Notes: a model not told the origin generated them from the sequence alone. DNA of 64,000 bases from CAKZLS01 sp963771545 (GCA_963771545.1 CAVYTX010000002.1:868001-932000), one strand, 5' to 3'; shown: positions 8,693-18,044, numbered from the stretch's first letter. Translations and numbers: made by a program.

Positions 8693-9109
8693 GAACAAAA
8701 TCCTTGACCCGCCACGCGCCTGGACTTATGTTCGTTTTTTGTTCCAATTGGAGCGACGGAAGAAGTTTGACTCGGTTGTGCCCGGCTGCGGCTGTTCCGA
8801 TTCCACTCGATCGGATATTGCTCCTGACAACAAGAATTGCGTTTTGTTATGTCTACTTTTGTTTCAGTAAAAAAATGTTTTATTTCCATGCGTTATGTGA
8901 AGATCGTGTATACTTTTGTATACCTGGTCGGAAAGCCCATTTTAGGAAAATCAAGGGCTTAACGCGAAAAAGCGTCTACTTTTGTATACTTTTATATACC
9001 CTTCACAGTTGGCGCCGACGGGTGTTGTTTTCGATCAATGGCTTAAGCGCCACGAAAGCGGAACGACGGTATACAAAACGACCGATAAAGTAGACAAAGG
9101 GTAGACGCT
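8693..9109 (+). repeat. GTATAC repeat element, copy A
   Basis: A roughly 0.4 kb block shares clear similarity with the reverse complement of 40083-40452. It begins GGAACAAAATCCTTGACC, includes GGACTTATGTTC, and then carries iterated motifs: GTCTACTTTTGTTTC (8851), GTATACTTTTGTATAC (8908-8923), a GTCTAC/GTATAC/ATATAC run (8974-9000), and inverted forms near 9069-9106. From 8851 to 8979 the two copies align without gaps. A plus-strand frame (about 8700-9093) stays open through it and the matching frame of copy B is similar, but substitutions fall at all codon positions. I treat it as non-coding repeat DNA. Confidence 0.75.
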
Positions 9110-9273
9110 TTTCACCGTCGGCCGCCGTTGGAGGCGGCGCGGGCGAAGCCTGGGCGGCGGGTTCGATGAGGTCGTCCAGCGCGGAACGTTATGGACCGAA
9201 AACGCAGCCGAAACCTCATGGGTGCTCCGAATTTCGAGACCAATCGTCGTCGCGCAATACGCCGCCGCCACAG

Positions 9274-10476
9274 ATGCCCGATACGGACATGACCCAAAGC
9301 GATTTTATCGCCCAATTGCCGTCATTTACGCGGTTTGCCGACGTGGCGGATCCGGCGCGCTATACGCCGGCGCCGGACGGCTGGCGGGTCTATTGCTGCG
9401 ACGTGGTCAACTCCACCCAGGCCATCGAGCAGGGGCGCTACAAGGCGGTCAACATGATGGGCGCGGCGTGCATCATGGCCGCCGTGAACGCGGCGGACGG
9501 GGTGGCGCTGGCCTACGTGTTCGGCGGCGATGGCGCCACCATTCTCGCGCCCGATACGCTGGCGCCGGTCATTGACGGCGCGTTGATGCGGACCCGGCGG
9601 CTGGCCAGGGACGGGTTCGGGCTCACAATGCGGGTGGGCGCGGTGCCGGTCGCCGACATCCGGGCGCGCGGCGCCGATCTGCGCGTGGCGATGATGGAGC
9701 TGAGCCCCGGCAACCGCCTGGCGGCGTTTTCCGGCGGTGGCGCGGCCCTGGCCGACAAACTTGTCAAGGGCGATACGGAGGGCGCCTACGTGCTACCGGA
9801 GCCCGACGACGCGGCCCCCGATCTCGAAGGCCTGTCTTGCCGCTGGGAGCCGCTGGCCGCCCGGCACGGACACATGGTCTGCGTGCTGGCGGCGGCGGCG
9901 ACCGGGGACGAGACGGCCCGGGCCCAAATCTATGACCGCCTGATCGCCGGGATCGAAGGGGTTCTGCGGCCCGATATCGACAAAGCCAGAGCGGCGCGGG
10001 CCGATACCATGCGGTTCCGCTGGCCGCCGCGCGGGCTGGAACTGGAGCGGTTGGCGACCGGCCGCGGCCGGGTGGCGCTGCTGGCGGAAAGCTTCTTCCA
10101 GGCGCTCGCCGAGTGGTTCGACCGCAAGATTGGTGATTACCACGCGCCGGTCTACCGCGCCGAGGTGCGCGCCAACTGCGACGATCGCCGGTTCGACGAC
10201 ACCCTGCGCCTGGTCCTGGACTGCGCCCCCGATCAACTCGCCGCCATCGAGAACCTGCTCGGCGCCGCGCATGGGCGGAGCGAGATCGTCTACGGCGTCC
10301 ATTTGTCGGACGCGGCGTTGATGACCTGTCTGTTGTTCGACCTCAAGGACTCGCGGCATCTCCACTTCATCGACGGCGCCGACGGCGGCTTCACCTTCGC
10401 CGCCCGGGCCATGAAGGCGCAACGGGCCGAACGCGACCGGGAACGACAGGCATCCAAAGTGCCGGGATGTCACTGA
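9274..10476 (+). CDS. DUF3095 protein, cyclase-like
   Basis: The 400-aa product matches the DUF3095 family, whose function is undescribed to my knowledge. Two stretches resemble the metal-binding core of class III nucleotide cyclases: CDVVNSTQAI (like D-I/V-x-G-S/F-T) near residue 38 and YVFGGDGATI near residue 80. SGGGAALADKL is also typical of the family. There is no membrane segment. The ATG at 9274 or the one at 9289 (MTQSDF) could be the start; neither has a good ribosome site. The last 86 bp overlap the convergent TAXI lipoprotein gene. Nucleotide-cyclase chemistry is an inference from motif spacing only. Confidence 0.8.
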   Translation: MPDTDMTQSDFIAQLPSFTRFADVADPARYTPAPDGWRVYCCDVVNSTQAIEQGRYKAVNMMGAACIMAAVNAADGVALAYVFGGDGATILAPDTLAPVIDGALMRTRRLARDGFGLTMRVGAVPVADIRARGADLRVAMMELSPGNRLAAFSGGGAALADKLVKGDTEGAYVLPEPDDAAPDLEGLSCRWEPLAARHGHMVCVLAAAATGDETARAQIYDRLIAGIEGVLRPDIDKARAARADTMRFRWPPRGLELERLATGRGRVALLAESFFQALAEWFDRKIGDYHAPVYRAEVRANCDDRRFDDTLRLVLDCAPDQLAAIENLLGAAHGRSEIVYGVHLSDAALMTCLLFDLKDSRHLHFIDGADGGFTFAARAMKAQRAERDRERQASKVPGCH

Positions 10477-11965
10477 GTTCGAGAAAGGCGGCGGCGGCCG
10501 GATGCAACGGGATGGTCACTCCCGTTTTCGCCGTCCGGCGGTTGATGTGGGATCCGGCGGCGCTGCCGGCCCCGACGAAATCGATCTTGTCGAAGAGCGC
10601 CGTCAGCACCGCATCGACATCGTCCTTCGCCAAACCGGTCCAGCTCACCAGCAGCGCCGTCACCGCGACCGTGCGGATCGGGCCGGACTGTCCCGGATAC
10701 GTGGCCGCCGGCAGTTGGATGGCGACGAAGTTCTGGTTTTCGGCCGTCAGCGCGTCCTGGATCTCGGACGGCACGGACAAAAAACGGACGTTGCGCCGCG
10801 CGGCGGCCTCCTGCAGCACCCTGGCGGGCGCGCCGATGGTGGCGATGACCGCGTCGACCTCGCCCTTGGCCAGCAGGACGAGCCCTTCCTCCAGCCCGTC
10901 CTCATGGGCGGCGCCAAGGGTGTCGAGCGTGATGCCGGCCGCCCTGAGAAGCGCGAGGGCATCCGTCCGGCTGCCGGAATTGGGCTTCCCGATCTCCACC
11001 CGCTTGCCCGCGAGGTCGCCGATGCCGGCGATGGGGGAGTTCTCGGCGACGACGACGTGCACGGCCTCGGGAAACAGGCTGGCCAGGGCCCGAAGGTCCG
11101 TCTGGGGCCCCGTCCGTTCGAAGTCGCCCGACCCGGTGAAGGCGAGATCCGCGATGTCGTTTTGAACGAGGGCGATATCGGCGTTGCCGTCACGCAGGAG
11201 ACTCAGGTTTTCGGCGCTGCCGGCGGTGATCACCGCGCTCGCGGCGACGCCGCTCTTGGCTAGGGATCGGGCCAGCAACTCGGCCACCGTGACATACTCT
11301 CCGCCCTTGGCGCCTCCGGCCACGACCAGCGCCCGGTTCAGCCGGTCGAGTTCGATGGTGATGGTCCGCGCCGTTTTCTCCAGTTCGTTGGCGATAATCT
11401 CGCTCTGACGTTCGGGGTTCGCGGTTTCCTGTTCGGTCAGCGCCATGATCTGTTGGATCAGCTGCTTCGTCTCCGATGGCGGTCCGGAGGCATACTCGCT
11501 CGCCGGGGTTCCCACATTGGGCTGGACGAACGCGATAGGCGTCCAGGCATCGCCGTCGCGCACGAAGCTCGAGCTTCCATGAACGTAGATCCGGTCGCCG
11601 CTCTGGTTGCCGCCCTGCTCGATCCCGGAGATGCCCTTCTCGGTGGCCCCGAGCAGATTGGCGAACGCGGCGATGTTCAGGGTCTCCCAGGACGAGAAAT
11701 CGAGCGCCCGCTTCAGGGTCAACTCGGCGTTATAGTACACGATGCGGCGGGCCTTACCGTCGGCGGCCGCGGCGAGCGGGCCGCTGCCTTGGCGGCGAAA
11801 GCCGGTCAGCTCGAATGTATTCGGCTCGAACGCCGAGGCAAGCCGCTCCCGCACCACTTGGCTGACCTTGTCGGCGTCGGGCGCATCGCCGCAGGCGGCA
11901 AGCCACAACACCGCCAGGATGGCGATCACACCCTTGAAAACGTTCCAGTCCGCGAGCCTGGACAT
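10391..11965 (-). CDS. TAXI-type solute-binding lipoprotein
   Basis: The 524-aa protein has a lipoprotein signal (hydrophobic run, then LAAC with the lipidated Cys at residue 25), so it should sit in the periplasm, membrane-anchored. Residues about 30-185 form an extra N-terminal domain I do not recognise. The rest is a TAXI-family binding protein: VTAGSAENLSLLRDGNADIALVQ is split from the KRVEIGKPNSGSRTDAL ligand-site region, and PLHPAAAAF lies near the end. TAXI proteins usually serve TRAP transporters; here no TRAP membrane subunits are present and the partner gene is gltS. The start chosen (11965) follows the gltS stop as TGAACATG; an upstream ATG at 11983 would overlap gltS. Either way translation looks coupled. 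Confidence 0.85.
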   Translation of the reverse strand: MSRLADWNVFKGVIAILAVLWLAACGDAPDADKVSQVVRERLASAFEPNTFELTGFRRQGSGPLAAAADGKARRIVYYNAELTLKRALDFSSWETLNIAAFANLLGATEKGISGIEQGGNQSGDRIYVHGSSSFVRDGDAWTPIAFVQPNVGTPASEYASGPPSETKQLIQQIMALTEQETANPERQSEIIANELEKTARTITIELDRLNRALVVAGGAKGGEYVTVAELLARSLAKSGVAASAVITAGSAENLSLLRDGNADIALVQNDIADLAFTGSGDFERTGPQTDLRALASLFPEAVHVVVAENSPIAGIGDLAGKRVEIGKPNSGSRTDALALLRAAGITLDTLGAAHEDGLEEGLVLLAKGEVDAVIATIGAPARVLQEAAARRNVRFLSVPSEIQDALTAENQNFVAIQLPAATYPGQSGPIRTVAVTALLVSWTGLAKDDVDAVLTALFDKIDFVGAGSAAGSHINRRTAKTGVTIPLHPAAAAFLELSDIPALWMPVVPGRVRPVAPSWPGRRR

Positions 11966-11967
11966 GT

Positions 11968-13176
11968 TCAGAACCCGAACCATGGCAAAGCCAGATACCC
12001 CTGAAGGATGAACGCGTTGCAGATGTCGATCAGGAACGCGCCGATGATCGGTACGAGCAGGAAGGCGAGCGGCGAATGACCGTAACGATTGGTGATGGCC
12101 TGCATGTTGGCGATCGCCGTGGGGGTGGCGCCGAGCTGAAACCCGCATTGCCCGGCGACGATGACCGCCGCGTCGTAACTCTTGCCCATCACCGGGAAGG
12201 TGACGAAGGCCGCGAAGATCGCCACCGCGACCGCTTGGACCGCCAGGATCACAAGGATCGGCAGCGCGAGATCGATGAGCTCCCAAAGACGAAGCGACAT
12301 CAGGGCCAGCGCCAGAAACAGCGACAGGCTGACGGTCCCCAGCAACTCTACGGTGGGGCCGTCCATCCGGTAGAGACCGCTGATCTCAAGGGCGTTGCGC
12401 AGGATGATCCCGGTCAAAAGACTCCAGACGAAGGTGGGGATGGTGAAGCCCGGAATGACCACGTAGGCCGCGACCAGGCCGCCGACCCCGATGCAGAACA
12501 TCAATATGAGAACGGTTTCGATAAAGGATTCGGGGCTCAATGCCCGCCGCTCCTCGGCGGCGACCTCGCCGGGAGCCAACGCCGCGGCGTCGCTCGGAGC
12601 CGGCACCAGCGCGTGCCGGCGAATGAGCCAATGCGCCACCGGACCGCCCATGACGCCTCCGAGCACGAGACCGAACGTCGCGCACGCCATCGCCACTTCG
12701 ACGGCGCCCTGAAGATTGTTCACCCCGCCGAACAACTGGCCGTAAGCGGCGCCGGTGCCATGACCGCCGGTGAGAGTCGCCGACCCCGCCAAGAGCCCCA
12801 TCAGCGGATTGAGGTCCATCGCGAGCGCGATCGCGACACCGATACCGTTTTGGAGCAGGAGGACGATCACCACCAGAACCAGCAGGACCAGGAGCTTCTT
12901 GCCGCCGCGCGCCAGCGTCCGTACGTCCGCCCCCAGGCCGATGGTGGCGAAGAACGCCAACAGGAGAGGGGTTTGAAGCGCCATGTCGAACGACACTTGG
13001 GCGTCGAACGTCGCACGTCCGAGCGTCAGCAGCAGCGCCGCGGCCAATCCACCCACCACCGGCTCGGGAATACTGTAAGTCTGGAGCGGTTTGACCACCG
13101 ATATGATCGCTCGGCCGACCAGCAGGACCACGATCGCGGTAACGATGGTGAGTGGAACGTTGACGTCGATCTGCAT
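11968..13176 (-). CDS. gltS: Sodium/glutamate symporter GltS
   Basis: A 402-aa inner-membrane Na+-coupled glutamate carrier with 10 or more hydrophobic segments. The two inverted-repeat signature loops are seen: TLTGGHGTGAAYG in the first half and GQCGFQLGATPTAIANMQA in the second. It is followed with no gap by the TAXI-type binding lipoprotein, suggesting one transcript and perhaps a shared ligand (glutamate or a related dicarboxylate). That pairing is unusual, because GltS carriers are not known to need a binding protein. Confidence 0.93.
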   Translation of the reverse strand: MQIDVNVPLTIVTAIVVLLVGRAIISVVKPLQTYSIPEPVVGGLAAALLLTLGRATFDAQVSFDMALQTPLLLAFFATIGLGADVRTLARGGKKLLVLLVLVVIVLLLQNGIGVAIALAMDLNPLMGLLAGSATLTGGHGTGAAYGQLFGGVNNLQGAVEVAMACATFGLVLGGVMGGPVAHWLIRRHALVPAPSDAAALAPGEVAAEERRALSPESFIETVLILMFCIGVGGLVAAYVVIPGFTIPTFVWSLLTGIILRNALEISGLYRMDGPTVELLGTVSLSLFLALALMSLRLWELIDLALPILVILAVQAVAVAIFAAFVTFPVMGKSYDAAVIVAGQCGFQLGATPTAIANMQAITNRYGHSPLAFLLVPIIGAFLIDICNAFILQGYLALPWFGF

Positions 13177-13298
13177 CCAGGCGCCCCCTACCGGCCGCTA
13201 CCGCGCTTAATTAGCGTTCGCGAGGTACGATAAACCGTTTTCTCACCAAAACAAATACTTCTGCAACTTACCCGGCAAGATTGGCCGGTTGCGGTGAA

Positions 13299-14942
13299 CT
13301 ATTCCCCCTGTTCGGCGATCTCCCGGTTGCGCAACTCGCGGCGGCGGATCTTGCCGGTGGCGGTCATGGGCAGCGAGTCCACGAACTCGATCATGCGCGG
13401 GTATTCGTGCCGCGCCAAGCGGGTCTTCACATAGGCGCGGATGTCTTCTTCCAGCGCTTCGCCGGCGGTGTATCCGGGCGCCAGCATCACGTATGCCTTG
13501 ACGCTCTCGGTCCGGAGCGGATCGGGAACGCCGACGACGGCGGCCATGGCTACCGCCGGATGCTTGCCCAGACAGTCCTCGATCTCGCCGGGTCCGATGC
13601 GATAGCCCGCTGACGTGATCACGTCGTCGTCGCGGCCGAGGAACCACAGATAGCCGTCCTCGTCCTTGTGGCCCTCGTCGCCGGTAAGCAGCCAGTCGCC
13701 CCGGTATTTGGCCGCCGTGGCGTCGGGATTGCGCCAATACTCCAGCATCATCACCGGGTGCGGGCGGCGCACGGCGATCTGTCCGACGGTTCCGGACGGA
13801 ACCACATGGCCGTGCTCGTCGATAATCTCCACCGTGTGCCCGGGCGCGGGGCGCCCCATGGATCCCGGCTTGACCTCCATGATCTTAGCGCAGTTGGCGG
13901 CCACCAGATTGCACTCGGTCTGGCCGTAGTATTCGTTGGGCGTGACCCCAAGGGCTCCCCGGCACCAGTCGAGCAGTTCCGCGCCCATGGGTTCGCCGGC
14001 GCAAGTCAGGGTGCGAAGCCCGAACCCGAAGCGTTCGCGCGGGCGCTCCACCTGGCGCATCAGACGCACGGCGGTGGGCGGCATGAAGGTATTGCGGACA
14101 TTGTGGCGGGCCATCAGCGCCAAGGCCTGTTCCGGTTCGAACTTGCGGGCGCGGTGGGCGAGCACGGTGACGCCGTGATGCCACGAACTCATGAGCACGT
14201 TCATCAGTCCGCCGATCCACGCCCAATCGGCCGGGGTCCACATGAGATCGCCGGGTTGCGGGAAGAATTCATTGAAGAATTCCACCGAAGGCTGGTGGCC
14301 GAGCAGGATCCGATGGGCGTGCAAGGCGCCCTTGGGATTGCCGGTGGTGCCGGAGGTGTAGATGATCACGCCCGGATCGTCGGGCCTGGTGTTCACCGGC
14401 GTGAAATCGTCCGAAGCCCGCTCCAGCGCCGGCCAGAAGTCAACAAGGCCAGGGGACTCCGCGCGACCGGCCCCGACCACGATCAACGTTTGCAGGTCCG
14501 CCAACCGATCCCGGATGGCATCCACCTTCCCCAGATTGGCGGTGTCGGTCACCACCGCGCGGGCGCCGCTGTTGCCCAGTCTGAATTCCAGCGCGTCCTC
14601 GCCGAACAGGGTGAATAGCGGGATGGAAATGAACCCGGCCTTCCAGGCGGCGACGTGGGCCACGGCAGCCTCGACCGATTGCGAGAGCAGAACCCCCACG
14701 CGGTCGCCACGCTGGACACCGCCGGCCACCAACACGTTGGCGAGCCGGTTGGACAGCCGCTGGATATCGCGGAAGCTGTAACGGGTGACGTCTGCGTGCT
14801 CTTCTTCGACGATCAGCGCCACCCGATCGGGCGTCGCCTCCGCGTGCTTGTCGCAGACATCGACGCCCATGTTGTAGAATTCCGGGATCCGCCATTGCAT
14901 CCGGAGGCACACGTCCTCGTAAGTTTCGGCGGGGATCAGCAT
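13299..14942 (-). CDS. AMP-forming acyl-CoA synthetase
   Basis: The 547-aa ANL-superfamily enzyme activates a carboxylic acid with ATP and CoA. Motifs in order: IIYTSGTTGNPKGALH (P-loop-like, about residue 190), YYGQTECN (A5), LLTGDEGHKDEDGYLWFLGR (A7/A8 hinge), and a C-terminal catalytic Lys in TATGKIRRREL. The arrangement is closest to medium-chain or propionyl/acetyl-type synthetases (AcsM-like); the substrate cannot be read from the sequence. The ATG at 14942 was preferred to a GTG at 14951 that overlaps the stop of the hemerythrin gene; translation is probably coupled. Confidence 0.93.
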   Translation of the reverse strand: MLIPAETYEDVCLRMQWRIPEFYNMGVDVCDKHAEATPDRVALIVEEEHADVTRYSFRDIQRLSNRLANVLVAGGVQRGDRVGVLLSQSVEAAVAHVAAWKAGFISIPLFTLFGEDALEFRLGNSGARAVVTDTANLGKVDAIRDRLADLQTLIVVGAGRAESPGLVDFWPALERASDDFTPVNTRPDDPGVIIYTSGTTGNPKGALHAHRILLGHQPSVEFFNEFFPQPGDLMWTPADWAWIGGLMNVLMSSWHHGVTVLAHRARKFEPEQALALMARHNVRNTFMPPTAVRLMRQVERPRERFGFGLRTLTCAGEPMGAELLDWCRGALGVTPNEYYGQTECNLVAANCAKIMEVKPGSMGRPAPGHTVEIIDEHGHVVPSGTVGQIAVRRPHPVMMLEYWRNPDATAAKYRGDWLLTGDEGHKDEDGYLWFLGRDDDVITSAGYRIGPGEIEDCLGKHPAVAMAAVVGVPDPLRTESVKAYVMLAPGYTAGEALEEDIRAYVKTRLARHEYPRMIEFVDSLPMTATGKIRRRELRNREIAEQGE

Positions 14943-14947
14943 TGCGC

Positions 14948-15415
14948 TCACTCGGGCCCGCGGTCGTGGGGCCGGCAGTCGTGGAGGAAACGGGCGAGCC
15001 CCCGGTCCTCGTGGACGATATGCTCGATCAGCCAGTCCTTCACGTACCGCACCAATACGGAACAGTCGTATGCTTCAACGCCCGTCGTCACCCGCCTGGT
15101 GAGCTCTTCCGCCTCTCTCAGAAGTTTCTCGTGTTCGGCCGTGTGATGGGGGCAGGCCTTGTAGCCGAGATCGATCATGATCCGCTGCTCGTAGGCGAAG
15201 TGCCGCCGGACCTGGCTGACCAGGCCGCGAAAGCATTTCTCGAACAGCGCCGGGTCGCCGTTTTGGAAGAGGGCGTGAACCAGACCGTTGTAATGCAGCG
15301 CAAGGTCGCGATGATCGGCGTCGATGGTGGGGATGTTCAACGACATCGCCTCGTCCCATTCCCAGCGGTGGGCGGCTACTTCCCGGTCGCTCTCGGATAA
15401 GGGATCCGAATCCAT
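14948..15415 (-). CDS. Bacteriohemerythrin
   Basis: The 155-aa protein is a four-helix-bundle hemerythrin that binds O2 at a di-iron site. The iron ligands are visible in family order: His in TIDADHRDL, His plus Glu in HFAYEQRIM, paired His in HHTAEHEKLL, and HIVHED near the C-terminus. The ATG at 15415 (MDSDPLSE) was chosen; a frame extending to 15505 reaches toward the upstream tRNA and adds a basic segment not expected in the family. Its 3' end abuts the acyl-CoA synthetase. Likely role: oxygen sensing or storage. Confidence 0.9.
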   Translation of the reverse strand: MDSDPLSESDREVAAHRWEWDEAMSLNIPTIDADHRDLALHYNGLVHALFQNGDPALFEKCFRGLVSQVRRHFAYEQRIMIDLGYKACPHHTAEHEKLLREAEELTRRVTTGVEAYDCSVLVRYVKDWLIEHIVHEDRGLARFLHDCRPHDRGPE

Positions 15416-15514
15416 CTTCCAGTCCAGATTGGCGAACACACAGCCTTTCAGTCTGCGGCCACCCGAACCGGCAATCAAGCTGTTTGCGAGTTTGGCGAGA
15501 CGCAAGGACTATTT

Positions 15515-15604
15515 TGGCGGATGGGGTGGGATTCGAACCCACGAGACCCTTGCGGGCCTGCCGGTTTTCAAGACCGGTGCCTTCAACCGCTCGGCCACCC
15601 ATCC
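15515..15604 (-). tRNA. tRNA-Ser(UGA)
   Basis: Read on the minus strand, the 90-nt cloverleaf has a GGATGGG/CCCATCC acceptor stem, the D-arm TGGCCGAGCGG, anticodon TGA (complement of 15568-15570) in the stem ACCGG/CCGGT, a long class II variable arm, the T-arm GTGGGTTCGAATCCCAC, discriminator G and encoded CCA. The long variable arm and TGA anticodon identify serine. Confidence 0.96.
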
Positions 15605-15830
15605 CGGCAGGGATCGCGAGATGCGGAACGCACCATCGCTCCGCCACGGACCGGATATCGGGCGCCCGGCTGACGGCGTGCCCGGAAACTAGCCTTCGCT
15701 TTCCATTCCCGCAAGCCGGGAGACGCTGCCTTGGTCTTTTGCCGCGCACTGCCGCCTGTGAATTGCCCCGTGAATGCCGTAAACTGAGGAGAAGTTCGAT
15801 GTCGGCATTATTTAATCCGAGGTCCCTGCC

Positions 15831-16499
15831 ATGACCGATGACGCCCTGGCGATGCTTCAGCGGCAGATGATCGAGATCATCGCCGCGCACGCGTTCTTCG
15901 CGCGCGAGCAAATCGGCAAGGACAGCCTGGACGAGCGGGTCCTCAAGGCCATGGCCAGGGTGCCCCGGCACCGGTTCGTTCCGGTGGAATTTACACCCTA
16001 TGCCTACGCCGACCATCCGCTGCCAATAGGGTTCGACAAGACCATGTCGCAGCCGTTCATCGTCGCCCTCATGACCGATCTTCTTGATATCCAGCCCACC
16101 GACACGGTCCTGGAGATCGGCACCGGCCTCGGTTATCACGCCGCCATCCTGGCCGAGCTCTCCGCCCAGGTCTACACCGTTGAAATTGTCGAGGAACTGG
16201 CGGCGCAGGCCGAGAGGAGGCTGGCGCCGCTGGGCTACGCGAATATCGAAGCGCGCGTCGGCAATGGCGAATACGGATGGCCGCAGCATGCTCCGTTCGA
16301 CAGAATTCTGGTCTGCGCGGCGTCGGAATTGATCCCCGCCGTGTTGATTACCCAGCTCAAGGCCGGTGGAAGGATGATCGTCCCCACCGGCATGCCGGAC
16401 TCCCAGTCGCTGCTGCTTGTGGAAAAAAACGCCGATGGCCGGATCAAGACGAAAGAAATTCTTCCGGTCCGTTTCGCGCTTCTGGAAACAGGCAGTTAG
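15831..16499 (+). CDS. pcm: Protein-L-isoaspartate O-methyltransferase
   Basis: The 222-aa SAM-dependent methyltransferase repairs isoaspartyl residues in damaged proteins. The substrate-recognition motif PRHRFVP is followed by the family signature GFDKTMSQPFIVALM, SAM motif I VLEIGTGLGYHAAIL, VYTVEI, and the post-motif GNGEYGWPQHAPFDRILV. Length is normal. It has its own short upstream region after the tRNA; the GAGGAGAA stretch near 15785 is about 40 nt upstream. Confidence 0.95.
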   Translation: MTDDALAMLQRQMIEIIAAHAFFAREQIGKDSLDERVLKAMARVPRHRFVPVEFTPYAYADHPLPIGFDKTMSQPFIVALMTDLLDIQPTDTVLEIGTGLGYHAAILAELSAQVYTVEIVEELAAQAERRLAPLGYANIEARVGNGEYGWPQHAPFDRILVCAASELIPAVLITQLKAGGRMIVPTGMPDSQSLLLVEKNADGRIKTKEILPVRFALLETGS

Positions 16500-16784
16500 T
16501 TCGACAAAACCGCCATTTCGCTCGCCCCGCCACTCATGATCACGAGCGGGTGGCATGCAAGGTCGGCGAGAAAGCGGGGATGAGATTCGCCATCGAATGC
16601 GGCGGACGCCGCGTTTTAAACGCTTTCCGGTTGGCTAAAGCGACTTTCGCATCGACACGGCGGCAACAATCAAATGCTGTTTTTATGAGCAATAATGCTT
16701 TACTGCAGAAAATTCATGAGAAAATAGGTTAACTATTTCTCGTTGCCGCCGATTCGCCTTTGTGGCAAATACTGATCCCATGAT
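16500..16784. other. Intergenic, no feature seen
   Basis: The 285 bp between pcm and the lytic transglycosylase contain no supported gene. The last 120 bp are AT-richer and probably hold the promoter of the peptidoglycan cluster; no clear -35/-10 pair stands out. Confidence 0.5.
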
Positions 16785-18044
16785 GTGTCGCGCTTCAAAG
16801 GTTTAGCTGTGCTCACGGTTCAGGTTCCGCCCGTCTACATGGTTGCCGTGGTGGCCGTCATGCTCGCTCTGGGTCCGGCGGGGTTCGGGATGTCGCCGGC
16901 GCTGGGCGCCACCCCGGACTTTCAACAATGGCTTGGCGGCCTGAGAAGCGAGGCGCTGGCCAAGGGGGTCAGCGAGGGCACGCTGGGTCGGGCGCTGGCG
17001 CGCGCCACGCTCGTTGACCGGGTCATTGAACTCGATCGCCAGCAACCGGAGTTCACGCGAACGTTTTGGAGCTATCTGAACAAGCGGGTCACGCCGGAGC
17101 GCATTCGCCGGGGCCGGGAAGAGCTGTCCAAGAGCATGCCGCTGTTGAACCTCGTCAGCCGCCATTTTGGGGTTCAACCGCGTTTTTTGGTGGCCCTATG
17201 GGCGCTCGAAAGCAATTTCGGAGACGACACCGGCGGCTTCGAGGCCGTGTCGGCGCTGGCCACGCTCGCTTTCGATGCCCGGCGCGGCGAGTTTTTCCGC
17301 GAGGAGCTTCTGACGCTGCTGAAAATCATGGACCAGGGCGACATCTACATCGACGCCAACAGCTCGTGGGCGGGCGCCATGGGTCAGCCGCAGTTCATGC
17401 CCACGACCTACCAGGGGTACGCCGTGGATTTCGACGGCAACGGCCGTCGTGATCTCTGGGACAGTCTCGCCGACGTCTTCGGGTCGGCGGCAAACTATCT
17501 GAAATCGGCGGGATGGCAGACAAACCAGACCTGGGGCAGGGAAGTGCTGTTGCCGCCGGACTTCGACTACGCGCTCGCCGAACTGGACATCCGCAAACCG
17601 GTCTCCGAGTGGGCGCGACTTGGTGTCCGCGACCCGCGCGGGCGCCCTCTGCCCGATCCCGCGGTCGAAGTTTCGATCATCTTGCCGGGCGGCGTCTACG
17701 GCGCTCCGGCATTTATGGTTTATCCAAATTTTCGCGCCATCATGGTGTGGAACCGGTCCTTTCTATATGCGATCGCCGTCGGCCATCTCGCCGATCGGCT
17801 GGCGGGCGAGGGGGCCTTCGTTACGCCTCCGCCGGCGCGGGAAGAGCCTTTGTCCATGGCGCAAGTGAAGGAAATCCAGTCACTTCTCGCCAACTCCGGT
17901 TTCGATGCCGGCAAACCGGACGGTATTGTCGGTCCACAAACGCGCCAAGCCGTCAGAGCCTACCAGAAGGTGGCGCGGTTGCCGGCCGACGGATTTCCGA
18001 CGGTCGCCCTTCTGGAAAACCTGCGCCTGACCGCGAGGAACTGA
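16785..18044 (+). CDS. Lytic murein transglycosylase (MltB/SLT_2 type)
   Basis: The 419-aa periplasmic enzyme cleaves peptidoglycan glycan strands with 1,6-anhydro product formation. A signal peptide ends near SPALGA. The SLT_2 catalytic domain spans about residues 40-335, with the catalytic Glu in LVALWALESNFGD and the partner motifs SSWAGAMGQPQFMPT and DFDGNGRRDLWDS. The C-terminal 60 residues are a PG_binding_1 domain (AQVKEIQSLL ... DGIVGPQTRQAVRAYQ). The GTG start at 16785 is uncertain; an internal ATG at 16839 would also leave a short signal sequence. The stop overlaps an ATG (TGATG) in the frame of the following rlpA gene. Confidence 0.92.
   Translation: MSRFKGLAVLTVQVPPVYMVAVVAVMLALGPAGFGMSPALGATPDFQQWLGGLRSEALAKGVSEGTLGRALARATLVDRVIELDRQQPEFTRTFWSYLNKRVTPERIRRGREELSKSMPLLNLVSRHFGVQPRFLVALWALESNFGDDTGGFEAVSALATLAFDARRGEFFREELLTLLKIMDQGDIYIDANSSWAGAMGQPQFMPTTYQGYAVDFDGNGRRDLWDSLADVFGSAANYLKSAGWQTNQTWGREVLLPPDFDYALAELDIRKPVSEWARLGVRDPRGRPLPDPAVEVSIILPGGVYGAPAFMVYPNFRAIMVWNRSFLYAIAVGHLADRLAGEGAFVTPPPAREEPLSMAQVKEIQSLLANSGFDAGKPDGIVGPQTRQAVRAYQKVARLPADGFPTVALLENLRLTARN

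Noticed and set aside
7442..8698. 418-aa minus-strand frame
   Set aside because: It is antisense to the IS110 transposase and reads through the REP-like cluster.
8560..9093. 177-aa plus-strand frame across repeat copy A
   Set aside because: It runs through REP-like and GTATAC repeats; similarity to the copy B frame is better explained by DNA repetition, and substitutions ignore codon position.
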